Source: Saprospiraceae bacterium
GTDB lineage: Bacteria > Bacteroidota > Bacteroidia > Chitinophagales > Saprospiraceae
DNA: 49,919 nt
Reading direction: 5' to 3'
Assembly (NCBI GenBank): GCA_030729925.1
Contig: JANQWK010000022.1
Location: 1 to 49,919 of the forward strand
How positions within the stretch are numbered: the first letter of the stretch is position 1; each line of letters begins with the position of its first letter. The translations under genes and the position numbers were made by a program. Shown one piece after another: positions 34,348 to 44,103 of the stretch. The notes under the pieces were generated by a model. It did no database searches and was not told the DNA's origin. It saw only the letters and a program-made list of their open reading frames with translations.

Positions 34348-35793
34348 TTATTGTTTTCCGGCAGGTACTGGCGGTGGCCCCGGAGGAAGCATGGGGGTAT
34401 AAACTTTATCGCCTTTGCGTTCCTTAAATTCTTTTTTGACGGCTTCTACGAGCAGGGGCTGCTGAAACAGATCTACCATGGTCATCCCCAGGGATTTGGC
34501 TGCAAGGAGCATCCCTTTGTGCCCGATGGACATCCCGCCGCAGGCTACGACAGCCCAGGAATGCCAAGGGGTTTCTATCGGAGCGGTGGTGGCACTCAGG
34601 GTAATTTCGGGAACAATCCAACTGATGTCGCCTACGTCTGTAGAACCGCCCGGTGGGTCGGGACGGGTATCTTCCAGGGGATAGATGTTGCCGTCTATGC
34701 CCGTCTGGGGCTTGCCTGTGGCCGCTTGTATTTTTTTGGCAAAAACGAGTTCTTCTTCCGTATAGCTAATTGGCCCAAGGAGCTCGAGATTTTTCTGCAG
34801 GGCAGCTGCGCCGGTGCGGTTCACGATAATTTCGTGCATACCGGAGATCAGTTGCACCGAATATTCCACATTAGCCATTTTGGCGGCGCCTTCGGCAATT
34901 TGTTTGGCCCGCTCAAAGAGGACTTCTACTCCTTCCTTATGGGAATCCCTGACCCTTGTCCAGATACTGGCATGTTCGGGTACCACATTGACCACATCTC
35001 CGGCTTTTTCGATGAGGTAATGGATCCGAACGGTAGGTCGGACGTGTTCGCGCAGGTAATTGAGTCCATCGGTATAAAACTCGAGTCCGTCCACCGCACT
35101 GGTGCCATTCCAGGGGTCGAAAGCAGCATGTGCAGCTTTGCCGTAGAACTGTACCCGGAAGTCTATCAGTGCCTGTGAACTTTGGGTGCTGGCGGCATTT
35201 TTGGCTTGTGGGTGCCAGTCGAGACACACATCGAGGTCGTCAAACAGCCCGGCTCTGGCCATGTAGATTTTTCCGCCTATGGTTTCTTCGGCGGGCGTGC
35301 CGTAAAAGCGGATGGTGCCGCTGATTTTCCCGGCTTCCATGAGTTCTTTGACGGCAATGGCTGCTCCGAGGCTGCCTACGCCAAACATATTATGCCCGCA
35401 TCCATGACCGGGTGCACCTGCCTCCAGGGGCTGTTTGTCGGGGGTAGCTTGTTGTGACAGACCGGGCAGCGCGTCAAATTCGCCCATGATACCGATAATA
35501 GGTCTGCCGGAACCGTAGGTGGCAATAAAAGCGGTGGGCACTTCTCCGACCCCCATTTCAACGGTAAACCCATTGGCGCGGGCATAGTCGGCCAAGACCT
35601 TGGCCGATTGGTGTTCGGTAAGAGCCGTCTCGGCAAAAGCCCAGATCTGATCGCTCATTTGAATGAGTTGATCCTGATGTTGTGCAACGGATTGCACAAT
35701 GGCTTCTTTTTCAGCAGGCATGCTTTGTGCCGAACCGATGAGCGGAACGGTCAGACAAAGGGAGCACATAAAGTTGGTGATATAATTTTGCAT
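34348..35793 (-). CDS. Secreted M20D amidohydrolase (AbgB-like)
   Basis: The ATG at 35793 gives 481 residues with a signal peptide (cleavage near LIGSAQ); the open frame extends 39 codons upstream. The M20D pattern is present: IIGIMGEFDALPGL, then PGHGCGHNMFGVGS with the metal Cys/His, GTPAEETIGGK with the glutamates, and CLDWHPQAK. The C-terminal GGSTDVGDISW and TPWHSWAV match the AbgB branch, which splits p-aminobenzoyl-glutamate or other N-acyl amino acids. A proline-rich tail (MLPPGPPPVPAGKQ) is unusual. It follows the pseudouridine synthase gene by 52 bases and precedes the M20 gene, so an envelope peptide-scavenging unit is likely. Confidence 0.88.
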   Translation of the reverse strand: MQNYITNFMCSLCLTVPLIGSAQSMPAEKEAIVQSVAQHQDQLIQMSDQIWAFAETALTEHQSAKVLADYARANGFTVEMGVGEVPTAFIATYGSGRPIIGIMGEFDALPGLSQQATPDKQPLEAGAPGHGCGHNMFGVGSLGAAIAVKELMEAGKISGTIRFYGTPAEETIGGKIYMARAGLFDDLDVCLDWHPQAKNAASTQSSQALIDFRVQFYGKAAHAAFDPWNGTSAVDGLEFYTDGLNYLREHVRPTVRIHYLIEKAGDVVNVVPEHASIWTRVRDSHKEGVEVLFERAKQIAEGAAKMANVEYSVQLISGMHEIIVNRTGAAALQKNLELLGPISYTEEELVFAKKIQAATGKPQTGIDGNIYPLEDTRPDPPGGSTDVGDISWIVPEITLSATTAPIETPWHSWAVVACGGMSIGHKGMLLAAKSLGMTMVDLFQQPLLVEAVKKEFKERKGDKVYTPMLPPGPPPVPAGKQ

Positions 35794-35845
35794 GATGCGT
35801 TGGGTTGGAAATGATTGAATGTCGCAGTCCAAGGTAGTAAAATTT

Positions 35846-36730
35846 TTATTTTTCCGTACTTCTGCTGCGTTCGCGATCCAATAAAAGCGAAAATTTGTTC
35901 GGGGGTGCAATACGGATATCCAGTGTTTCGCCGCTAAAGGGGTGTTGGCAGCGAAGGCCGGTAGCGCAGAGAAAGAGACCTTTCCCTTTGTAGATATTTC
36001 CGGGATTGCCGTAATCTTTGTCGCCCATGATGGGATGTCCTGCTGTGGCCAGGTGGATGCGCAGCTGGTGGGTTCTGCCGGTATGGGGTTGCAGGATCAT
36101 GTGGGAAAGATAGCCATTGCGGGGGGATGGAACGATTTCCTTGCGGAAAAAATCGGTGATGGCTTCGAGTTGTTGAACGGGGGTTGAGAGCCGACCGCTT
36201 TCGGGCATGGCACCCGTTACAATGGCTTCATAGGTTTTGTGGATGCCGCGCTGCTCGAAAAGGTGTCCGAGTCGGACCGCCGCAGCGGCCGTTTTGGCGA
36301 TCATCAGCAGGCCGGAAGTCGGTGCATCGAGTCGGTGCACGGGACGGGGCAAATGGAGGGCATCCGGCATCGTGGAAGGCTGGATGTTATGGGGGAGGGC
36401 CTGTTGCAGGGTGCGGTATTGGTTGCCCGAAACGGGGATCCCTGAGGGTTTTTGAACTACTGCGAGGTATTCATCTTCAAAAAGCACAGGGATATCGAGG
36501 GGTAAGACCCGAAGGAGGGGTTGATCCGGCGCGCAGATGTCTATCCGGTATCCGGGCTGGATGCGTTTTCCGGTGCTGCCGATTTGGCCGTTCACCAGTA
36601 TCCATCCCTGGTCAATGGCTTTTCTGACGCTTTTCCGGGAAGGGAGAAAATCGCTTTTTCCGACGAGGTAATCGCTCAGTCTTGCGCCCCCGGTATCTTG
36701 GTCTGCGGTAATGGTTTGTATGATTTTCAA
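35846..36730 (-). CDS. RluA-family pseudouridine synthase
   Basis: This 294-residue protein combines an N-terminal S4-like RNA-binding domain (LPSRKSVRKAIDQGWILVNG, about residues 29-49) with the RluA catalytic domain. VHRLDAPTSGLLMIAKT contains the catalytic aspartate, GIHKTYEAIVTG follows, and the C-terminal motif PHTGRTHQLRIHLATAGHPI is intact. It isomerises uridine to pseudouridine in rRNA or tRNA; the exact site cannot be told. It is divergent from the beta-lactamase/VanX fusion gene across 93 bases. Its cytoplasmic RNA role is unrelated to the secreted hydrolases downstream. Confidence 0.93.
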   Translation of the reverse strand: MKIIQTITADQDTGGARLSDYLVGKSDFLPSRKSVRKAIDQGWILVNGQIGSTGKRIQPGYRIDICAPDQPLLRVLPLDIPVLFEDEYLAVVQKPSGIPVSGNQYRTLQQALPHNIQPSTMPDALHLPRPVHRLDAPTSGLLMIAKTAAAAVRLGHLFEQRGIHKTYEAIVTGAMPESGRLSTPVQQLEAITDFFRKEIVPSPRNGYLSHMILQPHTGRTHQLRIHLATAGHPIMGDKDYGNPGNIYKGKGLFLCATGLRCQHPFSGETLDIRIAPPNKFSLLLDRERSRSTEK

Positions 36731-36823
36731 AGAAGGGCTGGAGTTTTTTGCAAATTACTTAGGGGGAAAAACATTTAAGCTGTATTTTTTATCCCAATTT
36801 AATCAAAACTACAATCTTCGAGC

Positions 36824-39142
36824 ATGAACCGCAGGCATTTGTTGTTTTTTCTGACCTTGTCGCTGTTTGTTTTTTCCGGCTGTGGCCGGGCTGACCAAAA
36901 GGGTGTATTGCCGCAGGTCAGTCAATCGGTCGAACAGTTTATTCTTCGCGAAATGGAGGACAAGGGTCTCCCTGCGGTTTCCATTGCAATTGTCCACGGA
37001 CAGAATACCTGGACGGCCGGCTATGGTTTTGCAGATGCAGCCGGGAAAGTACCCGCGACCGCCGGCACAGTATATCGGGTAGGGTCGGTCTCGAAGTTGT
37101 TTACAGATATCGGGATCATGCAGCTCGTCGAAGCAGGTCAGCTGAACCTGGATGTCCCGATTGCCAACTATTTGCCGGACTTCAAGCCGGATAACCCCTA
37201 CGGAAAGGCGATTACCTTGCGACAACTGATGTCGCATCGGGCGGGATTGGTGCGGGAGCCGCCCCTGGGGCATTATTTTGACCCGGAGGAGCCGGATCTG
37301 AGCGCCACAGTGGCCAGTCTCAACGGGACGCGCCTCGTGCACGCGCCGGAGTCTGCGACCAAGTATTCCAACGCCGGTATAGCGGTGGTGGGGTATGTCT
37401 TGGAACAGCTCAAGGGCAAACCCTTTGCAGATCACCTGAAGACTGCCGTGCTGGAGCCTTTCGGCATGACTTCGAGCAGTTTTAAGCCCGAACAGGGGTT
37501 GAAAGACCGACTGGCCGATGCCCTGATGTGGGGCTACGACGGCCGGACTTTTCCCGCCCCCACTTTCGAACTGGGGATGTCGCCTGCGGGGAGTATGTAC
37601 TCCACGGTAGAGGACCTGGCTACTTTTATGCGAGCACTGATGGGAGAAAACCCGGTGATTGGTGCTGCCTCCCTTCGGGAAATGTGGACGCCTCAGTTTG
37701 CCGAACCGGGGAGTACATCGGGCTTCGGATTGGGTTTTGCCTTGTCGGAACGATCCGGAAAACAGGTCGTGGGACACGGTGGTGCGATCTATGGTTTTGC
37801 GACGGAACTGGCGATGATCCCAGAGGAAGGGATCGGCGTGGTGGTAGCCGTTTCGCGTGATTTGGCCAACTCCGTCGCCGGGCGCATTGCCGATGTTGCA
37901 TTGGAGGCAGTGCTGGCCGCACAAAATGGAACCGATTGGGAGCTTCCCGAAGCCAGTGAACCGATTGACCCTGAATTGGCCCGTTCGCTAGATGGCTTTT
38001 ATGAAGGAGATGCGGGCAAGCTGGAATTGCGGGAGCGAAATGGCCGACTGCAAATTTGGTTTGGCAGTGTGCGCGGTGAAATCCGACAATCGGGAGGACA
38101 GCTGATCACGGACGACCTACTGAGCTATGGCAAGGTACTGGATGCCTCCGATCCCCAACAGCTCGTTTTTGACGGCAAGTTGTACCGGCGCATGTCGGAT
38201 GCGATTCCCGATGATGTCCCGAACCATTGGAAGGGGCTGATTGGCGAATATGGCTGGGACCATAATGTGCTGTTCGTGCTGGAAAAATACGGGCAACTGC
38301 ATGCCCTGATCGAGTGGGGCTTTCTGTATCCGCTCCGGGAAGAAGCCCCCGGGGTATTTGCTTTTCCCGACTACGGGTTGTATCCCGGCGAAAAAATAGT
38401 CTTTGAAACCGATGAAACCGGTCATGCGCTCCGCGCTATCGCAGCCGGTATTGCTTTTGAACGGCGTCAGGTAGGCACGCCTTCGGGTGAAACCTTCAAA
38501 ATTAAGCCCATGCAACCGGTGGCCTTGTTGCGAAAGTCAGCACTGGCCGCAGAAGTGCCCCCACAGCCGGATACGATGTTGCCGCCCGAACTGGTAGAAC
38601 TGACGGATCTCGAGCCGGATCTCCGATTGGATATTCGCTATGCGAGTACCAACAACTTTATGGACGCGGTATTTTATGACGAAGCCCGGGCATTTTTGCA
38701 AAAACCGGCCGCTGAAGCTTTGGTTCGGGTACACCGCAACCTGGCTCCTTTGGGGTATGGACTGTTGATCCACGATGCTTACCGACCCTGGTATGTCACC
38801 AAAATGTTTTACGATGCCACTCCGGAAAACCAGAAGATCTTTGTTGCCAATCCTGCCACAGGATCTATCCACAACCGGGGTGGAGCGGTTGACCTCACCC
38901 TGTTTGAGCGCTCAGGAGGAGCACCCATCACAACCGTAGGCGGCTACGATGAGTTTTCCGAGCGTTCTTTTCCGGATTACCCCGGGGGAACCTCCCGGCA
39001 GCGATGGTACCGGGAGGTGTTGCGGGATGCCATGGAGGCAGAGGGATTTACCGTATATCCCTGGGAGTGGTGGCACTTTAACTATCGAGATGCCGGAAAA
39101 TATCCGGTATTGAATCTCCGCTTCGACCAAATAGGACGTTAG
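36824..39142 (+). CDS. Lipoprotein fusing a serine beta-lactamase/esterase-like domain to a VanX-type D-Ala-D-Ala dipeptidase
   Basis: This 772-residue protein has a lipobox FSGC (C20). Residues about 30-370 form a class C beta-lactamase/DD-peptidase-like domain: S88 and K91 in GSVSKLF, Y181-S-N183, and H318-G-G320. A beta-rich middle domain (about 385-560) resembles the C-terminal domain of such serine hydrolases. Residues about 590-772 are an M15D/VanX dipeptidase: LDIRYASTNNFM, then H683 and D690 in SIHNRGGAVD, E748 and H751 in EWWHF. The D-to-E interval of 58 equals that of VanX (D123, E181), and the zinc-ligand spacing is intact. It probably processes D-Ala peptides from peptidoglycan in the periplasm. 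Its stop overlaps the convergent esterase gene by four bases. Confidence 0.92.
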   Translation: MNRRHLLFFLTLSLFVFSGCGRADQKGVLPQVSQSVEQFILREMEDKGLPAVSIAIVHGQNTWTAGYGFADAAGKVPATAGTVYRVGSVSKLFTDIGIMQLVEAGQLNLDVPIANYLPDFKPDNPYGKAITLRQLMSHRAGLVREPPLGHYFDPEEPDLSATVASLNGTRLVHAPESATKYSNAGIAVVGYVLEQLKGKPFADHLKTAVLEPFGMTSSSFKPEQGLKDRLADALMWGYDGRTFPAPTFELGMSPAGSMYSTVEDLATFMRALMGENPVIGAASLREMWTPQFAEPGSTSGFGLGFALSERSGKQVVGHGGAIYGFATELAMIPEEGIGVVVAVSRDLANSVAGRIADVALEAVLAAQNGTDWELPEASEPIDPELARSLDGFYEGDAGKLELRERNGRLQIWFGSVRGEIRQSGGQLITDDLLSYGKVLDASDPQQLVFDGKLYRRMSDAIPDDVPNHWKGLIGEYGWDHNVLFVLEKYGQLHALIEWGFLYPLREEAPGVFAFPDYGLYPGEKIVFETDETGHALRAIAAGIAFERRQVGTPSGETFKIKPMQPVALLRKSALAAEVPPQPDTMLPPELVELTDLEPDLRLDIRYASTNNFMDAVFYDEARAFLQKPAAEALVRVHRNLAPLGYGLLIHDAYRPWYVTKMFYDATPENQKIFVANPATGSIHNRGGAVDLTLFERSGGAPITTVGGYDEFSERSFPDYPGGTSRQRWYREVLRDAMEAEGFTVYPWEWWHFNYRDAGKYPVLNLRFDQIGR

Positions 39143-40788
39143 TTGCGAAGACCCTGTAAATCGTCGTTGTAGGGCGCATTTTTTTCCAGGTGGGCAGCCA
39201 TGCGGCGCAGCAGTTCGGCATTGTCGAAAGGTCGCCAGCTGTGGCCGCCCCTTGCCCCATAGGTAAACGATCCATCATAATAGGGCTGTGTGGTACTTTC
39301 CAAAAACGTTTCCATGTGATAGACCCCGACATTCAGGAAAAAATTGTCCATGTCGCCGCAAAAGACGTGCAGTTTTCCTTGAAGCTTGGGTCCCAGGGTC
39401 TCCCAATTTTGTTCCAGATAATGTCTGAGATCGTAATTTTCTAACCAGTATTGAGCGACCTCCTGATCTATCGCGCCGGTTTCTTTATCAAATAAGGGTT
39501 TGAAATAGCCATCTTCGCCTACCGGGCCAAACACGGCGCTCCAGATATCCAGTTGTTCGCCGGAACGCCCTTTGGTGCCATTCACCAACTCCATCAAGTT
39601 CCGTTGCTCGGAAGTCAGTTTGACCGCTCCGGTTTCCGGTTCCCGGGTATTGACGATTGGGGTAGTGTACTTGCCCTGTTCACGGTAAAAAGCATTGGTA
39701 TCCTCGTAAATATTGAACCCTTCCACATTTCTGAAATCCAGGGGATCGGGAGCAAAAGACCAGGTTCCTCCATAGAAATCCGGATAAAACACCTGCAGGG
39801 CAAAAGACTCCCATCCGCCGGTAGAGCCGCCGGTCAACAGTCGGGCATAGCCTTTTTGGATCGTGCGGAAGCGCTTTTCGATTTCGGGGATCAGTTCCTG
39901 GTGGATGGCATCGCCGTAGGGGCCGTTGTTGGCCGAATTGACCGCATAGGAATCATCAAAGTAAGGAGTGGGGTGCTGGAGGGTAACGGCAATAAACCTG
40001 GGAAAATCGTCGGAGGTCCAAGCTTTGAAAAAATCATTTTCGGGATCCTCGGAGAACCCCAGGGGAGGTCTAAGCGAAAAATGACCCTGGTGGTACACCG
40101 TTGGGTAATTGAGGTTGGGATTTTCCTCATACCCTTTGGGTAGGAGCACCGTGGCTCCCAAGTAAATGGGTTGCCCCCAGAACTCGCTGAGGAGTTTGCT
40201 TTGGATTTTGAAGCGTTTGACCCAGCGGGTGTCTTCCGGAATTTCTGCCGGGGGGATCTCGTCGGTGATGTGCAGACGGACCACATTTTTTTCCGCAGGA
40301 TCCACTTCCATTTCCAGCACCGGGCTAATGAGATTGCCGGGAGAGCGGCGCCAGTTTTGCCCTTCCCATTGGTCATTGTGCATCCAGAGGGTATGGCCGT
40401 CGGCGCGGTCAAATCGGGTGTATTTGTTAAACACAGCCTGTAACCAATACTTGCCCGCGGGGACTTCAGTAAGGTTTCGGGCAGGGTAGCCTAGGGTAGT
40501 TGCATCAATGACCACTTTTTCGCCCGGCTGTAGGTTTTCGACATCTATCCCGAAAAATTGCACGCCGTAGCGCCCGACCTGCAGGCGGGGTTCCCGTTCG
40601 TCGTTTTCGCCAAAGCAGAGGAATACCCTTCCGGTGAGCGGCGTGGCCGACAGGGAGGCATCGTAGGTAATCTCAAATTTCAGGGGCGACGCTTTGTCAT
40701 CGTTGTTATCCTTACCGAGGAAGCGGGTCAGAAAGAAGATTGCGAAAAAAACAGCTGCAATGCGCAGGATGTAGGTTAAGCTTTTCAT
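39139..40788 (-). CDS. Putative secreted esterase-like alpha/beta hydrolase
   Basis: This 549-residue protein has an N-terminal signal/anchor (LTYILRIAAVFFAIFFLTRF). A beta-sandwich region (about residues 35-200) is followed by an alpha/beta-hydrolase part: TVLLPKGYEENPNLNYPTVY, then the nucleophile elbow LLTGGSTGGWESF, and the end GGHSWRPF with the likely histidine. The pattern resembles enterochelin-esterase/feruloyl-esterase-like enzymes (esterase D family), but the substrate is unknown. It begins 10 bases after the stop of a BNR-repeat protein gene on the same strand, so the two are probably co-transcribed and exported together. Confidence 0.82.
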   Translation of the reverse strand: MKSLTYILRIAAVFFAIFFLTRFLGKDNNDDKASPLKFEITYDASLSATPLTGRVFLCFGENDEREPRLQVGRYGVQFFGIDVENLQPGEKVVIDATTLGYPARNLTEVPAGKYWLQAVFNKYTRFDRADGHTLWMHNDQWEGQNWRRSPGNLISPVLEMEVDPAEKNVVRLHITDEIPPAEIPEDTRWVKRFKIQSKLLSEFWGQPIYLGATVLLPKGYEENPNLNYPTVYHQGHFSLRPPLGFSEDPENDFFKAWTSDDFPRFIAVTLQHPTPYFDDSYAVNSANNGPYGDAIHQELIPEIEKRFRTIQKGYARLLTGGSTGGWESFALQVFYPDFYGGTWSFAPDPLDFRNVEGFNIYEDTNAFYREQGKYTTPIVNTREPETGAVKLTSEQRNLMELVNGTKGRSGEQLDIWSAVFGPVGEDGYFKPLFDKETGAIDQEVAQYWLENYDLRHYLEQNWETLGPKLQGKLHVFCGDMDNFFLNVGVYHMETFLESTTQPYYDGSFTYGARGGHSWRPFDNAELLRRMAAHLEKNAPYNDDLQGLRN

Positions 40789-40798
40789 GGTCTAAAAG

Positions 40799-43700
40799 TT
40801 AGGGTTTGAATTTGTTCCTGGCGCTGTTGAGCATCTCTATCCCTTTGATTTTGAGCAACTCATTGATTGCAGGTAATTTTTCGGCGACAGCCTCATTGAG
40901 GGCATCAATTTCTTTCTGGAGTACCTCCTGGAGTTCCTCGCGGACTTCCGTAGCCTGATCTGTGGGCGGGAAATCACCTCTTTGCTGGTCGGCCATGAGG
41001 AAGGCCAGGTGGTTGTTGACGCGGATACCAAAGTTGAGCGGATCCTGGTAGCTCTCATTTTTGGTCATGTGGATGTTGTTTTCGATGGCACTCAGGGTTG
41101 TAGAGAGCTCATCTGCCATGCTGATGATGGTGGCGTACTCGGGCAGACTGCCCAGTTTGCTCTTCAGGTAATCAATGTCTTTTTTGACGGCTCTGATGTC
41201 CAGGATGGCCTGGTGGGCTTCACTGACCTTGTCTCTTACCGAGATCAGAAAATCAAACTGAGACTGGTAGTCCTCCGGGGTGTTGTCCAATCGCGGATCT
41301 TTGCGAATCTCAAAGGTCTTTTCTACACTTTCGCCATTGACGGTCAGTTTGGCGAGGTAGGTTCCTGGCACTGCCTTTGGTCCCCGGTTGGGTGAAGAAT
41401 ACAACACCATGCCGGGAAACTCCTTGAAGCCCGGGTAGCGCATGTCCCATACAAAATGGTTGCCACCGGATTGGAGGTTCAGCTTTTGTTTGCGATCCTT
41501 GCTGGTATTGGAGAAGGACTGGATCAGGTCGCCGTCCATTTCGAGGATATCGAGTTTGACTTGGTCTTCCGGCTTGAGGTTTTTGACGAAGTAATGCAAC
41601 AGCACCCCATCCGGATGATTTTGGCCTTCGAGTCGAGCATCGTTATCGTCCCAGCTGCCTTCCTGGGCCATCCGAATGGTAGGTTTGGGCTGAAAAAGAT
41701 GGTGGTTCGACCCTGCGATGGCATCGTTGAGCTGGTGCAGGGGACTCAGATCATCGAGCATCCAGAAGCTTCTGCCATGGGTAGCAGCAATCAGGGCATT
41801 GTCGCGGATGTGGAGGTCGCGGATAGACACGATGGGCAGGTTGAGCTGGAAAGGCTGCCAGTTTTTGCCATCGTTGAAGGACACGTACATGCCCCACTCG
41901 GTACCGGCATACAACAGACCCGTTCGTCCCGGATCGGCGCGAATAGCCCGGGTGTAATGGGTGGGATCAATACCTGTGGTAATGAGTTCCCAGGTTTTTC
42001 CATAATCAGTAGTCTTGTATAGGTAAGGGGTATAATCTCCAAATTTGTAACTGGTGGCCGCAACATAAGCCGCGCCCTTCAGGGTGGGGTGCACGTCAAT
42101 GCAGTTCATCATATTCCACTTGGGCGAACCGGGAGGGGTGACGTTGGTCCAGGTTTGCCCCCCATCGCGGGTGATGTGCAGCAATCCATCATCAGAACCG
42201 GCCCAGATAACCCCTGCTTCGTTGGGCGACTCGGTGACGGCAAAAATGGTGGCGTAGTATTCCACTCCTGTATTATCCTGGGTGATGGGTCCACCGGAAG
42301 ACCGGATGGTCTCCGGATCATTTCGGGTCAGATCCGGACTGATGGTCGTCCAACTTTGACCCTCGTCTTCACTTACATGCAGGTAATTAGACGCCGCGTA
42401 GAGTTTGTTGGCCTGATGGGGGCTAAAAAAGATGGGGTAGTTCCAGTTAAACCGGTATTTCATCACTTCTGCCCCGGAACCGGCAGGGTTGACGGGCCAC
42501 ACATTGGTCGAGCGTTCCTGCCCGGTGGTATGATCGAGTCTGCTCATATATCCTTTGTAAGTGCCTGCATAGACGATCTCCGGATTGTTTGGGTCGGGAG
42601 CCAGGTGCGCACTTTCCCCGCCTGCGGATATATCCCAGTCGCGCTCTGTGATGGCGCTGCCGGCAGCCCGATGCAGGATGCGCACGGTGGAATTGTCCTG
42701 CTGGGCACCCAAAATGCGATAGGGAAAATGGTTGTCGGTGGTCACCCGATAAAACTGTGCAGTAGGTTGGTTGTGGTAGGTCGTCCAGTTTTCGCCTGCA
42801 TCAAAACTCACCTGAGCGCCGCCATCATCGGCTACGACCATGCGCTCGCTGTCTTCGGGTGCAATCCACAGGTCGTGGTGATCCCCATGGGGCGTACGGA
42901 TGCGTTCAAAATTTTTCCCGCCGTCCTTGGAACGCCAAAAACTCACATTGCACACGTACACCACATCTTCGTTTTCGGTATCGGCATAGATTCGGGAATA
43001 ATACCAGGCCCTTTGTCGGAGTTCCCGGTCGGCACTGGTTTTTTGCCAGGTATTCCCGCCGTCGTCCGAGCGGAAAACCCCACCGTCTTCGGCTTCGATG
43101 ATGGCCCAGATGCGATCTGAGTTGAGCGGGGAAACGGTCACGCCCACAATGCCCCAGACGCCTTTCGGAAGTCCCGGTTTGCCGGTGAGCTGGGTCCAGG
43201 TATCGCCCCCGTCGGTACTTTTCCACAGGTGACTATCGGGTCCGCCGCTGTCCATACGGTAGCCGTTTCGCTTGATTTGCCAGGTGCTGGCATACATGAT
43301 CCTGGGATTGCTTGGGTCGAGCACCAAATCCACCGCTCCAGCCTTATCGCTCACATACAATACTTTTTCCCAGCTTTCTCCGCCGTCTTTAGACCGAAAA
43401 ACGCCTCGCTCTTCGTTCGGTTTCCAGAGATTGCCCATAGCGGCCACATACACCACATCCGGGTTTTTGGGGTGTACCCGGATTCGGCCGATGTGTTCGG
43501 AATCTTTTAATCCGATAAACTTCCAGGTTTTCCCGGCATCGGTAGAGCGCCAAAGTCCTTTTCCGGAGGACACATTACCCCGGACGGTTTGCTCGCCTTC
43601 GCCCACATACACGACATTAGGGTCGCTTTCGGCCACAGCCACAGCCCCGATGGAGCCGCCAAAATAGCCATCAGACACGCAAAACCAGGTGTTGCCCCCG

Positions 43701-43942
43701 TCTTTTGTCTTCCAGACGCCTCCACCTGCTGTTCCCATGTAATAAATATTGGGTTGACCGGGTACTCCGGTAACGGTACCTGCACGTCCTCCCCGGTAAG
43801 GTCCCACCTGTCGCCATTGCATGCCTCCGAACAGCGATTCGTCAAATGCAGGTGCAACAGCAGCCTTCTGGGCATGGAGGTCCTTGACGACCATAGCCGA
43901 AAAAAGAAATATCGTTACCAGGAATAGAAAGAGACGCTTCAT
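40799..43942 (-). CDS. Large secreted BNR/sortilin-like propeller protein
   Basis: The ATG at 43942 begins a signal peptide (RLFLFLVTIFLFSAMVV, cleavage after LHAQ), giving 1047 residues; the open frame extends 44 codons into the intergenic region. About ten Asp-box repeats are visible, such as GVWKTKDGGNTW, LWRSTDAGKTW, GVFRSKDGGESW and LLHITRDGGQTW. A conserved block with VVYVGEGEQTVRGNVSSGKG is shared with the divergent paralogue. The last 180 residues are charged and helical (possible coiled coil, LQEVLQKEIDALNEAVAEK). Such proteins are often labelled glycosidases without evidence. The esterase gene follows in the same operon, and the divergent partner starts 161 bases away. Confidence 0.9.
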   Translation of the reverse strand: MKRLFLFLVTIFLFSAMVVKDLHAQKAAVAPAFDESLFGGMQWRQVGPYRGGRAGTVTGVPGQPNIYYMGTAGGGVWKTKDGGNTWFCVSDGYFGGSIGAVAVAESDPNVVYVGEGEQTVRGNVSSGKGLWRSTDAGKTWKFIGLKDSEHIGRIRVHPKNPDVVYVAAMGNLWKPNEERGVFRSKDGGESWEKVLYVSDKAGAVDLVLDPSNPRIMYASTWQIKRNGYRMDSGGPDSHLWKSTDGGDTWTQLTGKPGLPKGVWGIVGVTVSPLNSDRIWAIIEAEDGGVFRSDDGGNTWQKTSADRELRQRAWYYSRIYADTENEDVVYVCNVSFWRSKDGGKNFERIRTPHGDHHDLWIAPEDSERMVVADDGGAQVSFDAGENWTTYHNQPTAQFYRVTTDNHFPYRILGAQQDNSTVRILHRAAGSAITERDWDISAGGESAHLAPDPNNPEIVYAGTYKGYMSRLDHTTGQERSTNVWPVNPAGSGAEVMKYRFNWNYPIFFSPHQANKLYAASNYLHVSEDEGQSWTTISPDLTRNDPETIRSSGGPITQDNTGVEYYATIFAVTESPNEAGVIWAGSDDGLLHITRDGGQTWTNVTPPGSPKWNMMNCIDVHPTLKGAAYVAATSYKFGDYTPYLYKTTDYGKTWELITTGIDPTHYTRAIRADPGRTGLLYAGTEWGMYVSFNDGKNWQPFQLNLPIVSIRDLHIRDNALIAATHGRSFWMLDDLSPLHQLNDAIAGSNHHLFQPKPTIRMAQEGSWDDNDARLEGQNHPDGVLLHYFVKNLKPEDQVKLDILEMDGDLIQSFSNTSKDRKQKLNLQSGGNHFVWDMRYPGFKEFPGMVLYSSPNRGPKAVPGTYLAKLTVNGESVEKTFEIRKDPRLDNTPEDYQSQFDFLISVRDKVSEAHQAILDIRAVKKDIDYLKSKLGSLPEYATIISMADELSTTLSAIENNIHMTKNESYQDPLNFGIRVNNHLAFLMADQQRGDFPPTDQATEVREELQEVLQKEIDALNEAVAEKLPAINELLKIKGIEMLNSARNKFKP

Positions 43943-44103
43943 AGGAAAAGTTGGTTTAGGCTCCGGAAATCCAATCCGGGTGAAAAAAAATAAAACTTCA
44001 GCAGGAAAATAGTGAAATTTTATTTTAAACCCGATATATCCTACCCTGCAAAATTTTAACTTTATCCAAAACAACCTTTATAATGCAACAAAACGAGTTT
44101 ACC

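Noticed and set aside
36809-37924. 371-codon reverse frame opposite the beta-lactamase/VanX fusion
   Set aside because: It covers the coding region of the fusion with intact motifs and shows no domain of its own.
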